Below are positions 8,417-17,335 of a DNA stretch of 64,000 nucleotides, in pieces. Position numbers and translations under genes: made by a program. Source of the DNA: Alloprevotella rava. GTDB lineage: Bacteria; Bacteroidota; Bacteroidia; Bacteroidales; Bacteroidaceae. The DNA is taken from NCBI RefSeq assembly GCF_014195585.1, contig NZ_JACICA010000006.1, forward strand, positions 62,001 to 126,000, in the 5' to 3' direction. Numbering within the stretch: the first letter of the stretch is position 1; the number at the start of each line of letters is the position of its first letter. Under the pieces are notes generated by a model that saw only the letters and a list, made by a program, of their open reading frames with translations, was not told the DNA's origin and searched no databases.

Positions 8417-10801
8417 TCATTTCGCGCTCTTCTTTCCGCGCGAAGTACGTTTCTTCTTCGCCGCCGGCTTTTGCGGAGCGGGGCGCGATGCCGACTTAGC
8501 CGCAGGTTTAGCCGACTTGGCGGGATGCGCCTTTTGTTCTTCGGTTTCCACGAGCGAGAAGTCGAGCTGTCGGCGGTCTAAGTTGGCGCGCTCCACGCAG
8601 ATGCGCACCTTGTCGCCCAAGGCATAGCGCTTTCGGAAGCGGCGACCGATGAGGCAGAAGTTCTTCTCGTCGAACTCATAGTAGTCGTCCTCCAAGCACC
8701 GCAGCGGAATCATTCCTTCGCAGCCGTTCTCCGTGATTTCCACATAGAGGCCGAACTCCGTCACCCCATCTATGACGCCATCGAACTCTTCTCCGAGCCG
8801 GTCGCCCATAAATTCGATTTGCTTGTATTTGATGCTGGCGCGCTCTGCGGTTTCTGCCAGTTGCTCCATGGCGCTGGCGTGTTCGCAGAACTCTTCAAAG
8901 CGCGGACCGTTGGCACTTCGGCCGCCCTCCGCATATCGCGTGAGCAGACGGTGCACCATCAAGTCGGGATAGCGACGGATGGGCGACGTGAAATGTGTAT
9001 AGTAGTCGAACATCAGTCCGTAGTGGCCGATGTTGTGAATAGAGTAGCGCGCCTTCATCATTGCTCTTAGCGCCACCATTTCCACCATATTTTCTTCGGG
9101 ACGATTATGAACATCCTCAAGCAACTGGTTCAGACTCTTGCTCACCTCCTGCTTAGAGCCCTCCGTCCTTAGTTTGTAGCCAAATCGACCTATAAATCCA
9201 TTCAGTTTCTCCAGCTTCTCTGGATCGGGAACATCGTGAATACGATAGACAAAGGTTTTGGGTTTCTTGCCGCGAGCCACCTTTCCGATGCGTTCTGCCA
9301 CGGAGCGATTGGCCAGCAGCATGAATTCCTCCACAAGTTTGTTGGCATCGCGCGCAATTTTGAGATACGTAGAAATAGGATGGCCTTTGTCGTCGATTTC
9401 AAAGCGCACTTCCGGGCGGTCGAAGCCTATAGCGCCGTTTTTGAAGCGTTTGTCGCGCAGGAGCTTTGCCAGGCGGTTCAGCACAACAAGCTCTTCTGCA
9501 AATTCTCCCGTAAGCGGTGTTCCCTCGGGCAGCACTTCTGGATGGTCGCCCGGCGTTTGGAGATCAGCCGCCGAAGCCTCGCCGTTGTGTTCCAGAATGT
9601 ATTGCACCTCCTCATAAGTGAAGCGACGATTGGAACGTATCACGGTGTGCGCCAAGTGCCAATCCAGCACTTCGCCTCTCTCGTTGATATGAAAAATAGT
9701 GGAATATGCCACCTTCTCCTCGTCTTGTCGCAACGAACAGAGTTGGTTGCAGAGTTTTTCGGGCAGCATCGGGATGGTGCGGTCTACAAGGTAGACACTC
9801 GTGGCTCTATTGTAGGCTTCACGATCTATGATGTCGCCCTCCTTCACATAGTAAGAAACATCGGCAATGTGTACGCCAACTTCCCACACAGCCTTACTGC
9901 TGGTGGTTTTGGGGCGCGCAGTGGAGAGCGGCAAGCCTTTACCACTAATGCGACGTATAGAAATGGCGTCGTCGAAGTCTTTAGCGTCGTGCGGGTCGAT
10001 GGTGAAAGTCACGGCATCGCGGAAATCCTCGCGCCGCTTTATCTCCTCAGCTGGAATCTCTACTGGGATGTTGTCCGCAGCCAGTTCCACCTTTTCGGGA
10101 TAGGAATACGGCAGATTGTACTCCGCAAGAATGGCGCACATTTCTGCATTGTTTTCGCCCTGATGTCCAAGGATATCGACCACCTTTCCTATCGGGCTTT
10201 TCGAGTCGTGCGGCCATTCCACGATTTTCACCACTGCCTTGTCGCCTGTCTTACCTCCTTTCAAGAACTTCTTTGGGATGAAGATGTCGGCAGCCAGCGA
10301 ACGGCTGTTGGTGATAAGGAAAGCGAAATTTCTGTCCACTTTCAGCTCGCCCACAAAGGAGTCGTTCTTGTGTTCGAGTACTTCCGTCACCACGGCCTCG
10401 CGGGAGTGGCCTTGTCGGCGGGCCAGCATGGTCACTCTGACACGGTCGCCATCGAGAGCATGGCTCGAATTGCGCTCCGTCACAAGGATGCTCTGCCCTC
10501 CATCGTCTGGAAGAAACGAGTTGCGGCCGTTGCGCTTGCGCACAAACGTACCTTCCATCACCTGGGAGCGCACCGCGTAGCGGTAGTTACCGCGATCGTC
10601 ACGGGCTATATAATCGTTGAGAATGAGATCATCAATAACATCGAGCATCAGCATTTTCTGCGGATGATTGGTAGCATGAAGTTCCTGAAAGAGTTCTCTC
10701 ACCTTGAAATCTTTCGCAGGGTTCTGTTCGAAGAGCTCTAACAAATGCTGCACGACGTCTTTTTTAGACAATCGGCGCGAGGTTTTCTTGGACTTTGCCA
10801 T
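8417..10801 (-). CDS. rnr: Ribonuclease R
   Basis: RNase R is a processive 3'-5' exoribonuclease that degrades structured RNA in the cytoplasm. From the ATG at 10801 the product is 794 residues. An N-terminal winged-helix region (LSKKDVVQHLLELF) is followed by cold-shock-type domains, the RNB catalytic core with the metal-binding motif DPHDAKDFDDAIS (about residue 268), HFTSPIRRYPDLMVHRLL near residue 600, and an S1 domain (FDGVIDGVTEFGLYVEITEN). The lysine- and alanine-rich C-terminal tail is typical of the family. A longer frame starting at 10879 adds 26 unlikely residues. The upstream leader contains a small GTGAGC/GCTCAC hairpin (10818-10837) and a weak GATATTTGC box. Confidence 0.96.
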   Translation of the reverse strand: MAKSKKTSRRLSKKDVVQHLLELFEQNPAKDFKVRELFQELHATNHPQKMLMLDVIDDLILNDYIARDDRGNYRYAVRSQVMEGTFVRKRNGRNSFLPDDGGQSILVTERNSSHALDGDRVRVTMLARRQGHSREAVVTEVLEHKNDSFVGELKVDRNFAFLITNSRSLAADIFIPKKFLKGGKTGDKAVVKIVEWPHDSKSPIGKVVDILGHQGENNAEMCAILAEYNLPYSYPEKVELAADNIPVEIPAEEIKRREDFRDAVTFTIDPHDAKDFDDAISIRRISGKGLPLSTARPKTTSSKAVWEVGVHIADVSYYVKEGDIIDREAYNRATSVYLVDRTIPMLPEKLCNQLCSLRQDEEKVAYSTIFHINERGEVLDWHLAHTVIRSNRRFTYEEVQYILEHNGEASAADLQTPGDHPEVLPEGTPLTGEFAEELVVLNRLAKLLRDKRFKNGAIGFDRPEVRFEIDDKGHPISTYLKIARDANKLVEEFMLLANRSVAERIGKVARGKKPKTFVYRIHDVPDPEKLEKLNGFIGRFGYKLRTEGSKQEVSKSLNQLLEDVHNRPEENMVEMVALRAMMKARYSIHNIGHYGLMFDYYTHFTSPIRRYPDLMVHRLLTRYAEGGRSANGPRFEEFCEHASAMEQLAETAERASIKYKQIEFMGDRLGEEFDGVIDGVTEFGLYVEITENGCEGMIPLRCLEDDYYEFDEKNFCLIGRRFRKRYALGDKVRICVERANLDRRQLDFSLVETEEQKAHPAKSAKPAAKSASRPAPQKPAAKKKRTSRGKKSAK

Positions 10802-10916
10802 ATAGATATAGTTTTGCGTGAGCCAGAAATAGCTCACTTTCTTGCAAATATCCTTAAAAAAAACTACTTCTCCTCTCATTTAATATAAAATAACGCAGAG
10901 CTCTGACAAATATGTC

Positions 10917-10925
10917 TACTTTTGC
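10917..10925 (+). promoter_or_regulatory. Bacteroidetes -7 box for the DUF4294 gene
   Basis: TACTTTTGC is an exact TAnnTTTGC match, only 5 bases upstream of the ATGATG at 10931. It predicts a near-leaderless transcript. Confidence 0.6.
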
Positions 10926-10930
10926 AGCCT

Positions 10931-11569
10931 ATGATGAAAGAGATTCGAGCCATATTGCTGTTGCTATGTGCCACCTTGGCGTTGACACTCCAAGCACAAG
11001 ACATTGAAGATCCTGGTTCAAGCAAGAACCTGGAGAACGTGGCTATGCCCCACTTTGTGAAAGTGGAGAAGACATTCTACAAAGGCGACAGCATCCCTGC
11101 TATCCGCCTCATCGACCCTGTATATAAATATCCCCCGCTTACTTTTAAGAACGAAGAGGAAAAGGCGCGCTACAATCGCTTGGTGGAAAACATCAAGAAG
11201 CTCCTACCGCTGGCTAAAATGGCCCGATATACCATTATCGAGACCTATAACTATGTGGAGACATTGCCCGACAAGCGAAGCAGAGATGCCCACTGGAAAC
11301 GAGTGGAGCAGGACTTGGTGAACGAGTACAAGCCTATGGTGCGCCGCCTGACCCGCTCGCAGGGCCGCTTGCTTATCAAGCTCGTGGATCGCGAGTGCAA
11401 CCAGACGGGCTTGAGTATTGCGCGGGCCTTTCTCGGTACTGCACGGGCCAATTTCTACCAAGGAATCGGCTGGGTGTTTGGTCTGAACCTCAACAAACAC
11501 TACGACCCGAACGGCGATGACCGCCTGACGGAGCGCGTGTGCCGACTGGTGGAGAGCGGACAGATTTAG
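10931..11569 (+). CDS. DUF4294 domain-containing exported protein
   Basis: This belongs to a family found across Bacteroidetes whose function is not established. The product is 212 residues from the first ATG of an ATGATG pair. It has a signal peptide to about residue 23 (LQAQ). The body carries IRLIDPVYKYPPLTFKNEEE, VRRLTRSQGRLLIKLVDREC and ARANFYQGIGWVFGLNLN, a pattern I associate with DUF4294. It is a single gene with its own promoter box almost touching the start codon, and it is followed by a triplicated terminator-like repeat. Confidence 0.85.
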   Translation: MMKEIRAILLLLCATLALTLQAQDIEDPGSSKNLENVAMPHFVKVEKTFYKGDSIPAIRLIDPVYKYPPLTFKNEEEKARYNRLVENIKKLLPLAKMARYTIIETYNYVETLPDKRSRDAHWKRVEQDLVNEYKPMVRRLTRSQGRLLIKLVDRECNQTGLSIARAFLGTARANFYQGIGWVFGLNLNKHYDPNGDDRLTERVCRLVESGQI

Positions 11570-11570
11570 G

Positions 11571-11787
11571 GAATGTGCTAATGTGCTAATGTGAAGCGGC
11601 GGGTGCCGCTTTTTTAATGTGCTAATGCCGCAAAGAAATGTGCTAATGCTGGAGAGGAATGTGCTAATGTGCTAATGAGGAGCGGCGAGTGCCACTTTTT
11701 TAATGTGCTAATGCCGTGAGGGAATGTGCTAATGTGCTAATGGGGAGCGGCGGGTGCCGCTTTTTTAATGTGCTAATGCCGCGAGGA
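11571..11787 (+). repeat. Three tandem units, each carrying a terminator-like hairpin
   Basis: Units start at 11571, 11657 and 11722. Each begins GAATGTGCTAATGTGCTAAT, then has a hairpin AGCGGC-GGGT-GCCGCT followed by six or seven T, then AATGTGCTAATGCCG. The middle hairpin has one mismatch (GCCACT). Unit 1 carries an extra 20 bp with one more GTGCTAATG. The array directly follows the DUF4294 stop codon. The rest of the spacer to 12020 has no supported gene. Confidence 0.85.
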
Positions 11788-12026
11788 AATGAGATAATGG
11801 CTAAGAAGGATGCACCGGAAAGCTTTATTTTATCGTCTGATAATTTGACAAGTGAGTCGAACGAAGTAGATGTTAAAAGAAAGGGATTTTCGCGGCGATT
11901 TATTAGATGAAATTTGAAATGAAAGGGCTGTGATGAAGAACACCTAAGAGATGTGGAAATGCTATAAGGAAAAAACGAGAAAAAGGAGGGAGAGAGGACT
12001 GATTTTATACTCGTAAAGCGTCGATA

Positions 12027-12119
12027 CAATAAGGCTGTGAACGGACATCCTTATTGCGTCAGCTGATAGCCTTATTGCGCTGGCCGACATCCTTATTGTA
12101 TTTATCAACACCCTTATTC
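12027..12119. repeat. 21-bp-lattice octamer array 3
   Basis: Octamers start at 12027 (reverse), 12049, 12070, 12091 and 12112 (CCTTATTC). The anchor base pair lies at 12031, 12052, 12073, 12094 and 12115. The array lies about 240 bp upstream of manA. I see nothing else in 12120-12340. Confidence 0.85.
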
Positions 12120-12346
12120 TGTTGCTCTTTTCAAGCAGCTCACCGTTGCGTTGCTCAGAGATTTTATCGAGCTTCTCATTTTCGCGCCATTCTCGGAGGC
12201 TTAGAATCAGAAGTTTCTTGACTTTTTAGAAAAGAAGACGGGACGAACAGGGCGGACAATTTGGACTAATCGGACACTCTTTTGTAAGAGGAAGCGATTC
12301 GATAGAGCTAAAAAAAGGCGGGAGTGGAGGTATTATTATTTTTTTG

Positions 12347-12355
12347 TATTTTTGC
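12347..12355 (+). promoter_or_regulatory. Bacteroidetes -7 box for manA
   Basis: TATTTTTGC is an exact TAnnTTTGC match whose last base is 3 bases before the ATG at 12359. It predicts a leaderless or near-leaderless transcript. Confidence 0.6.
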
Positions 12356-12358
12356 AAC

Positions 12359-13405
12359 ATGCAAAGTCTTCCAACTCTTTACCCCCTCCTTTTTGAGCCT
12401 AATCTACATGAGGCTGTTTGGGGCGGACATTATCTTACCAACTGGAAGCAGCTTCCGCATACCGAGACTCCTATTGGTGAATCCTGGGAGGTCAGCGGCA
12501 TTCCCAACTGCTCCAGTATTGTTGCTAACGGACCTTTGGCCGGCAAAACGCTCAATGAGGTCATCGCGACCTACAAAGGGCAGGTGCTCGGAGAGGCCGT
12601 TTACAAACACTACGATGGGCAAATGCCATTGCTCATCAAGTTTATTGACGCTCAAGATAACTTGAGCATACAGGTGCATCCCGATGATGAAATGGCCAAG
12701 GCGGTACACGGAAAGATGGGTAAGAACGAGATGTGGTACGTTATCAAAACGGAACCTGGAGCTTGTATCTATAGCGGTTTTGCACAAGAGATTACGCCCT
12801 ACGAACTGCGCCAGCGCATTGCTGACGGAAGCCTGACCGATGTCATCGCACGTCATGAGGCGCAGCCCGGCGATGTATTCTATATCCCAGCAGGTCGTAT
12901 CCACGCCATCGGCAAAGGTATTCTGCTGGCCGAAGTGCAGCAGAGCAGCGACCTCACCTACCGCATCTTCGACTACAACCGCCTCGGAATGGACGGCGAA
13001 CCGCGCGAACTCCACGTCGACTTAGCGCAACAGGCCCTCAACTACAAGGTGGACAGTCAGTATCGCACTCGCTACGAAGAAAAGAACAATAGTGCAAATT
13101 TGGTCATTGATAGTAAGTTTTTCAATGTCCGAGTTGTCAATTTCGACGCGCCTATCCATCGCAACTTAATCAAATACGACAGTTTCTTTATTACGATGGC
13201 CATCAAGGGCGATAGTTATATCCGTTTGCGCTCCACGGACGAGCAATTCCTACTTCGAGAAGGGCACACCTGCCTCCTGCCTGCCGCCGTGGCCGACTGC
13301 GATATTATCCCCACCAAATCGGGTGTGTCGAACAAAATCCTGGATGCGTTTATCAACAACGAGTACAACCCCATCAAAACATTCTTCAAGCAAATTGTCA
13401 AATAA
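12359..13405 (+). CDS. manA: Mannose-6-phosphate isomerase, class I
   Basis: ManA interconverts mannose-6-phosphate and fructose-6-phosphate. It links central metabolism to GDP-mannose and fucose precursors, which suits the polysaccharide genes further along. The 348-residue product has the cupin zinc-site motifs QVHPDDEMA (about residue 100) and KNEMWYVI, and the catalytic-region GRIHAIGKG. The start at 12359 gives the usual N-terminus and lies just after the TATTTTTGC box. The cytoplasmic enzyme is short compared with the enterobacterial form but fits the Bacteroidetes form. It is a single-gene unit. Confidence 0.95.
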   Translation: MQSLPTLYPLLFEPNLHEAVWGGHYLTNWKQLPHTETPIGESWEVSGIPNCSSIVANGPLAGKTLNEVIATYKGQVLGEAVYKHYDGQMPLLIKFIDAQDNLSIQVHPDDEMAKAVHGKMGKNEMWYVIKTEPGACIYSGFAQEITPYELRQRIADGSLTDVIARHEAQPGDVFYIPAGRIHAIGKGILLAEVQQSSDLTYRIFDYNRLGMDGEPRELHVDLAQQALNYKVDSQYRTRYEEKNNSANLVIDSKFFNVRVVNFDAPIHRNLIKYDSFFITMAIKGDSYIRLRSTDEQFLLREGHTCLLPAAVADCDIIPTKSGVSNKILDAFINNEYNPIKTFFKQIVK

Positions 13406-13440
13406 ATCAAGCAAAAGCAGAAAATACATCAATAAAATAT

Positions 13441-13449
13441 TATCTTTGC
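13441..13449 (+). promoter_or_regulatory. Bacteroidetes -7 box for the CD225-like gene
   Basis: TATCTTTGC is an exact TAnnTTTGC match. It predicts a leader of roughly 85 nt before the ATG at 13539. Confidence 0.6.
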
Positions 13450-13538
13450 ACAACTTTTAGAGAAAGCAAACTCGTATTCATCTACCATAAAAGCCCCATA
13501 ATGGAATCTTTAGGAAAGATGCTATTTATCGAGACTTT

Positions 13539-13817
13539 ATGAAAACTAACTCAACAAAAAAACGCAGTTCACATAAGCACAACACAAACTTTGTTTGGGC
13601 TGTTTTGTCGGCTGTCTTTTTTCTTCCTTTGGGCATCATTTCTTTTATCTATTCGCAACAAGCAGAGAGTCTCTACACGGCAGAACGCCCCATGGACGCA
13701 CGTATGGCTGCTGCGGCATCACGAATGTGGACCATCATCAGCCTTATTGTAGGTGCCCTCGTTTACGCCTTCCTCGCCATTTTCCTACATGTAAATGGCA
13801 CTATCCATATCTTCTGA
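13539..13817 (+). CDS. CD225/dispanin-family small membrane protein
   Basis: The 92-residue product has a basic N-terminus and two hydrophobic segments (about 19-39 and 66-88). The first includes FVWAVLSAVFFLPLGIISFI, followed by YSQQAESLY, then AAAASRMWTIISLIVGALVY. This is the CD225 layout, known from interferon-induced transmembrane proteins and found widely in bacteria with no settled function. It has its own promoter box and sits alone between manA and the TonB operon. Confidence 0.8.
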   Translation: MKTNSTKKRSSHKHNTNFVWAVLSAVFFLPLGIISFIYSQQAESLYTAERPMDARMAAAASRMWTIISLIVGALVYAFLAIFLHVNGTIHIF

Positions 13818-13934
13818 CAGCAGCGATAAAAGATGCTCAAAATTTCCTCAAACGTAGTTGTCAATACGTTTGAGTTCACATTCATTAAATAGGAATACCC
13901 CCTCCAGGGTATCTCACCTCTCATTGGGAAGAAT

Positions 13935-13943
13935 TACCTTTGC
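13935..13943 (+). promoter_or_regulatory. Bacteroidetes -7 box for the TonB-receptor operon
   Basis: TACCTTTGC is an exact TAnnTTTGC match, 9 bases before the first possible ATG (13953) and 30 before the second (13974). Confidence 0.65.
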
Positions 13944-13952
13944 GCATCCAAA

Positions 13953-16925
13953 ATGCCGTATATTCACTTTGGAATGAGAAGGAGAGATCTTGTTTTAACA
14001 ATTATATTAGGGAGTGTTAGTATTGCAGGCTTCGCTCAGAACGTGAGAGGCACCATTATTAGTGCCAAGGACAAACAGCCCATTATGTTTGCCTCTGTCA
14101 CACTGAAAGAAAGCCACCTCTACGCCTATACAGACAAATCCGGACACTTTATCATCAAAAACGTACCCAAAGGACCGACGACAGTAGTCGTTAGTTGTTT
14201 GGGCTATGCTTCGCGCACGCAAACCATCAACTTTACTGGTAAGGACGCCGTCATTGATGTGACGCTCGACGAGAACGACCTCAAACTCGGCGAAGCCGTA
14301 GTGGTGGCGAAACGCAAACGCGACGACGCTACAACAGCCTACTCCATCAATCGCACCACACTGGACAACCAGCAAATTATCAACCTTGGCGACATCTCCA
14401 CACTCCTTCCAGGCGGGAAGAGTGTTAATCCTTCGCTAATGAACGATAGGCGTATGTCGCTGCGCAGTGCTTCGTCGGAGCGCGGCAATGCTTCTTTCGG
14501 TACAGCCGTCGAAGTGGACGGTGTGCGCCTCAACAACAATTCGGCAACAGGAGAGAGCTTGGGCGCCAGTACCCGAGCGTTGAGCGCGTCAAACATTGAG
14601 AGCGTGGAGATTGTCTCAGGTATTCCGTCCGTGGAATACGGCGACTTGAGCAACGGTATAGTGAAAGTGAACACGCGCCGCGGCCACTCTCCATTTATCA
14701 TTGAAAGTTCTGTCAACCAGCATACACGCCAACTGGCTGTCAATAAAGGTTTTGGTGCGGGCAAGGAAGGTGGCGTTATCAACCTTTCGTTGGAACACGC
14801 GCGCTCCTTTTCCGATGCGGCATCGCCTTATACGGCCTATCAGCGCAACGCCTTTTCGCTCAACTATCTCAACGTGGTAATGAAAAACCGCCTGCCGCTG
14901 ACGCTCAACGTGGGCGTGCGCGGAAACATTGGTGGCTACAATTCAAAGAAAGACCCCGACGAGCAATTAGAAAACTACGCAAAAAAACGAGACAACGGCG
15001 TGAGCGGAAACATACGCTTGAACTGGCAGCTCAACCAACCTTGGCTTACTTCGCTACAATTTATCGGCGCAGCATCATACAGTAACCGCCGTTCAGAAAC
15101 ATACACCAACGCCAGCAGTGCTTCTACACAGCCCTATCTACATACACTCACGGAGGGCTACAACATTGCTGAGGACTACGACAAAAACCCTACAGCCAAC
15201 ATCATCTTAGGCCCAACGGGCTACTGGTATGTGAAAGGATTCAACGACTCTAAGCCGTTCAACTATTCCTTAAAGCTGAAAGCCGATTGGAACCACAAGT
15301 TTGGCAGCGTGAGAAACCTGCTCATGCTCGGAACTGAGTGGACGAGCACGCACAACGGCGGACGCGGCACTTACTATGACAACCTGCGCTACGCCCCTAC
15401 TTGGCGAGAATATCGCTACGATGCACAGCCCGCCATGAACAACATGGCAATCTACGCGGAGGAGAAAGTGAGCGTCCCGACAGCAAAAGGTGGGCTCTTT
15501 GAACTAACCGCCGGTTTGCGCGAGGACCTTACCATTATCCGCCACTCGAAATATCCGCGCGTGAGTTCGTTGTCGCCGCGCGTCAATAGTCGCTACGTAT
15601 TCTTCTCTGGGAGAAAAGCGTGGGTTTCCGACTTGCGCCTACACGCCGGATGGGGCAAGAGCGTGAAACTTCCCAGTTTCCAAATCCTTTATCCCTCGCC
15701 CTCGTATCGAGATATGCTCGCATTCTCGTCCACAAGCGATGCGCAGAACCGTTCCTACTACGCTTACTACACTTACCCTTCTACAACGGTGAGCAACCCC
15801 AACCTGCGCTGGCAGTACACCCATCAATACGACGCGGGAATAGAAGTGAAGACGCGCATCGCAGACATCAACGTGTCGGCCTTCTACAACAAGACATTCC
15901 GCCCCTACATGGCCACCAACATCTTTACGCCGTTCGCCTATAAATACACCACGCCATCTGCGCTGCAAAAGAGCGGCATCCCCGTAGCCGACCGAGCGTT
16001 CAGTGTGGACCAGACGACGGGCGTTGTCACTGTGACAGATGTGACGGGAAAGCGCCCAGCTGTCACGCTCCCCTATGAAGACCGCTATACATACGTGACC
16101 AATGCCACTTACGTAAATGCGTCGACCGTGAGCCGCTACGGATTGGAATGGATCATTGATTTCACGCAAATTCGTCCACTACGCACACAGGTGCGCCTTG
16201 ATGGTAACTATTACCATTATAAAGGAATGGATCATACGCTCTTTGCTGATGTCCCACTGGGACTACATAACCGTCAGTCCAACGGAGCGCTCTATCAGTA
16301 CATCGGTTACTACCGTGGCGGCAGTGCCTCTTCCACCAACTACACAGCAAATGCTGCTGCAGCCAACGGAAGTGTGTCGAGCCAAGCCAATCTAAACGCC
16401 ACCTTCACTACTCATATCCCCAAACTACGCCTCATCATGGCCCTGCGCGTGGAGAGCTCGCTCTATCGTTATAGTCGCGCGAAAAGTTCAAGAGGATATA
16501 TCGTTGAAAACGGCCAACCAAATCTCGAAAAACCTTATGATGGGAAAACACGCAACCAAACTGTTGCTGTACTTCCCGAATACTACTCTACATGGGATAA
16601 TCCCGCAGAAAAGAAACCCTTTTACGACACGTATCTTTGGGCACGCAAGAACGATCGCAACCTTTACAATGATCTCTCGCAACTGATTGTTCGTACAAAC
16701 TACCCATATATGCTCAACCCCGATAGAGTGAGCGCTTACTGGTCGGCAAATATCAGCGTAACGAAGGAGATCGGTGACCACGTTTCCTTATCCTTCTACG
16801 CCAACAACTTCTTCAACACATTGCGCCGTGTACACTCGTCGCAGACGGGATTGGAGACGTCGCTCTTCGGAAGCGGTTATGTTCCCAACTTCTATTATGG
16901 ACTCTCACTAAGACTCAAACTCTGA
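13953..16925 (+). CDS. TonB-dependent outer-membrane receptor with carboxypeptidase-like N-terminal domain
   Basis: This is an outer-membrane active transporter energised by TonB. The frame gives 990 residues from 13953 or 983 from the ATG at 13974. The second start gives a cleaner signal peptide (MRRRDLVLTIILGS, ending at FAQ) and a longer leader. After the signal come a carboxypeptidase-regulatory-like beta domain (VRGTIISAKDKQPIMFASVT), a plug domain (VEIVSGIPSVEYGDLSNGIV) and a long barrel ending in an aromatic-rich YYGLSLRLKL strand. It heads an operon whose next start overlaps its stop by one base (TGATG). The substrate is not evident; see the operon finding for the comparison with TonB-receptor/M16 systems. 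Confidence 0.93.
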   Translation: MPYIHFGMRRRDLVLTIILGSVSIAGFAQNVRGTIISAKDKQPIMFASVTLKESHLYAYTDKSGHFIIKNVPKGPTTVVVSCLGYASRTQTINFTGKDAVIDVTLDENDLKLGEAVVVAKRKRDDATTAYSINRTTLDNQQIINLGDISTLLPGGKSVNPSLMNDRRMSLRSASSERGNASFGTAVEVDGVRLNNNSATGESLGASTRALSASNIESVEIVSGIPSVEYGDLSNGIVKVNTRRGHSPFIIESSVNQHTRQLAVNKGFGAGKEGGVINLSLEHARSFSDAASPYTAYQRNAFSLNYLNVVMKNRLPLTLNVGVRGNIGGYNSKKDPDEQLENYAKKRDNGVSGNIRLNWQLNQPWLTSLQFIGAASYSNRRSETYTNASSASTQPYLHTLTEGYNIAEDYDKNPTANIILGPTGYWYVKGFNDSKPFNYSLKLKADWNHKFGSVRNLLMLGTEWTSTHNGGRGTYYDNLRYAPTWREYRYDAQPAMNNMAIYAEEKVSVPTAKGGLFELTAGLREDLTIIRHSKYPRVSSLSPRVNSRYVFFSGRKAWVSDLRLHAGWGKSVKLPSFQILYPSPSYRDMLAFSSTSDAQNRSYYAYYTYPSTTVSNPNLRWQYTHQYDAGIEVKTRIADINVSAFYNKTFRPYMATNIFTPFAYKYTTPSALQKSGIPVADRAFSVDQTTGVVTVTDVTGKRPAVTLPYEDRYTYVTNATYVNASTVSRYGLEWIIDFTQIRPLRTQVRLDGNYYHYKGMDHTLFADVPLGLHNRQSNGALYQYIGYYRGGSASSTNYTANAAAANGSVSSQANLNATFTTHIPKLRLIMALRVESSLYRYSRAKSSRGYIVENGQPNLEKPYDGKTRNQTVAVLPEYYSTWDNPAEKKPFYDTYLWARKNDRNLYNDLSQLIVRTNYPYMLNPDRVSAYWSANISVTKEIGDHVSLSFYANNFFNTLRRVHSSQTGLETSLFGSGYVPNFYYGLSLRLKL

Positions 16926-17305
16926 TGAAACACATTTCTTACATACTCCTGACGCTCCTACTGCTGCTGCCCGCCGCGTGTGCCGACTACGACGACACAC
17001 TGGATGTGGTCAAAATCACCATAAAGCTGAAAATCCCCGAGACCTACGATGGTCCACTGGACGGACTGCGCGTTGAACTGCTCAATACTACCGCCAGTAC
17101 GTTTGTGGACTCTACCGACACACAGGGCGAAGCTCACTTCACGTTGCCTGCAGGTATCTACAGCGTTCGTAGTTCGGCACAAAAAACCACCAAAGACTAT
17201 CGCTACTTCTTCAATGGTACGCTCAGCCAAGTGGTAGTGACCAGCGATTCGGCCCATACTCTCACGCTTCCCCTCACGATGTCGCGCAAGCGCATTGTAC
17301 ACTAA
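16925..17305 (+). CDS. Small lipoprotein resembling the N-terminal domain of DUF4876 proteins
   Basis: The 126-residue product has a lipobox-like signal (LLLPAACADYDD), so it is probably a lipoprotein anchored at Cys19. The rest is a beta-rich domain with TIKLKIPETYDG, LNTTASTFVDSTDTQGEAHF and TLPAGIYSVRSSAQKT. This is the Ig/prealbumin-like pattern that normally forms the first part of DUF4876 lipoproteins. The remaining DUF4876 part is found in the gene at 17893, after an intervening gene. Translation is likely coupled to the TonB receptor, because the start overlaps its stop codon. Confidence 0.7.
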   Translation: MKHISYILLTLLLLLPAACADYDDTLDVVKITIKLKIPETYDGPLDGLRVELLNTTASTFVDSTDTQGEAHFTLPAGIYSVRSSAQKTTKDYRYFFNGTLSQVVVTSDSAHTLTLPLTMSRKRIVH

Positions 17306-17335
17306 AGAATAGACCCAATAAAAAAAATTAACAAC

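Noticed and set aside
9236-10741. A 501-codon open frame antisense to rnr
   Set aside because: It is an open shadow of a G+C-rich gene, with no signal peptide, domain or promoter. RNase R on the other strand is certain.
11797-11910. A 37-codon open frame (MAKKDAPESFILSSDN) after the tandem terminators
   Set aside because: It has no promoter box or known family and lies in a repeat-rich spacer. It could be a decayed gene end.
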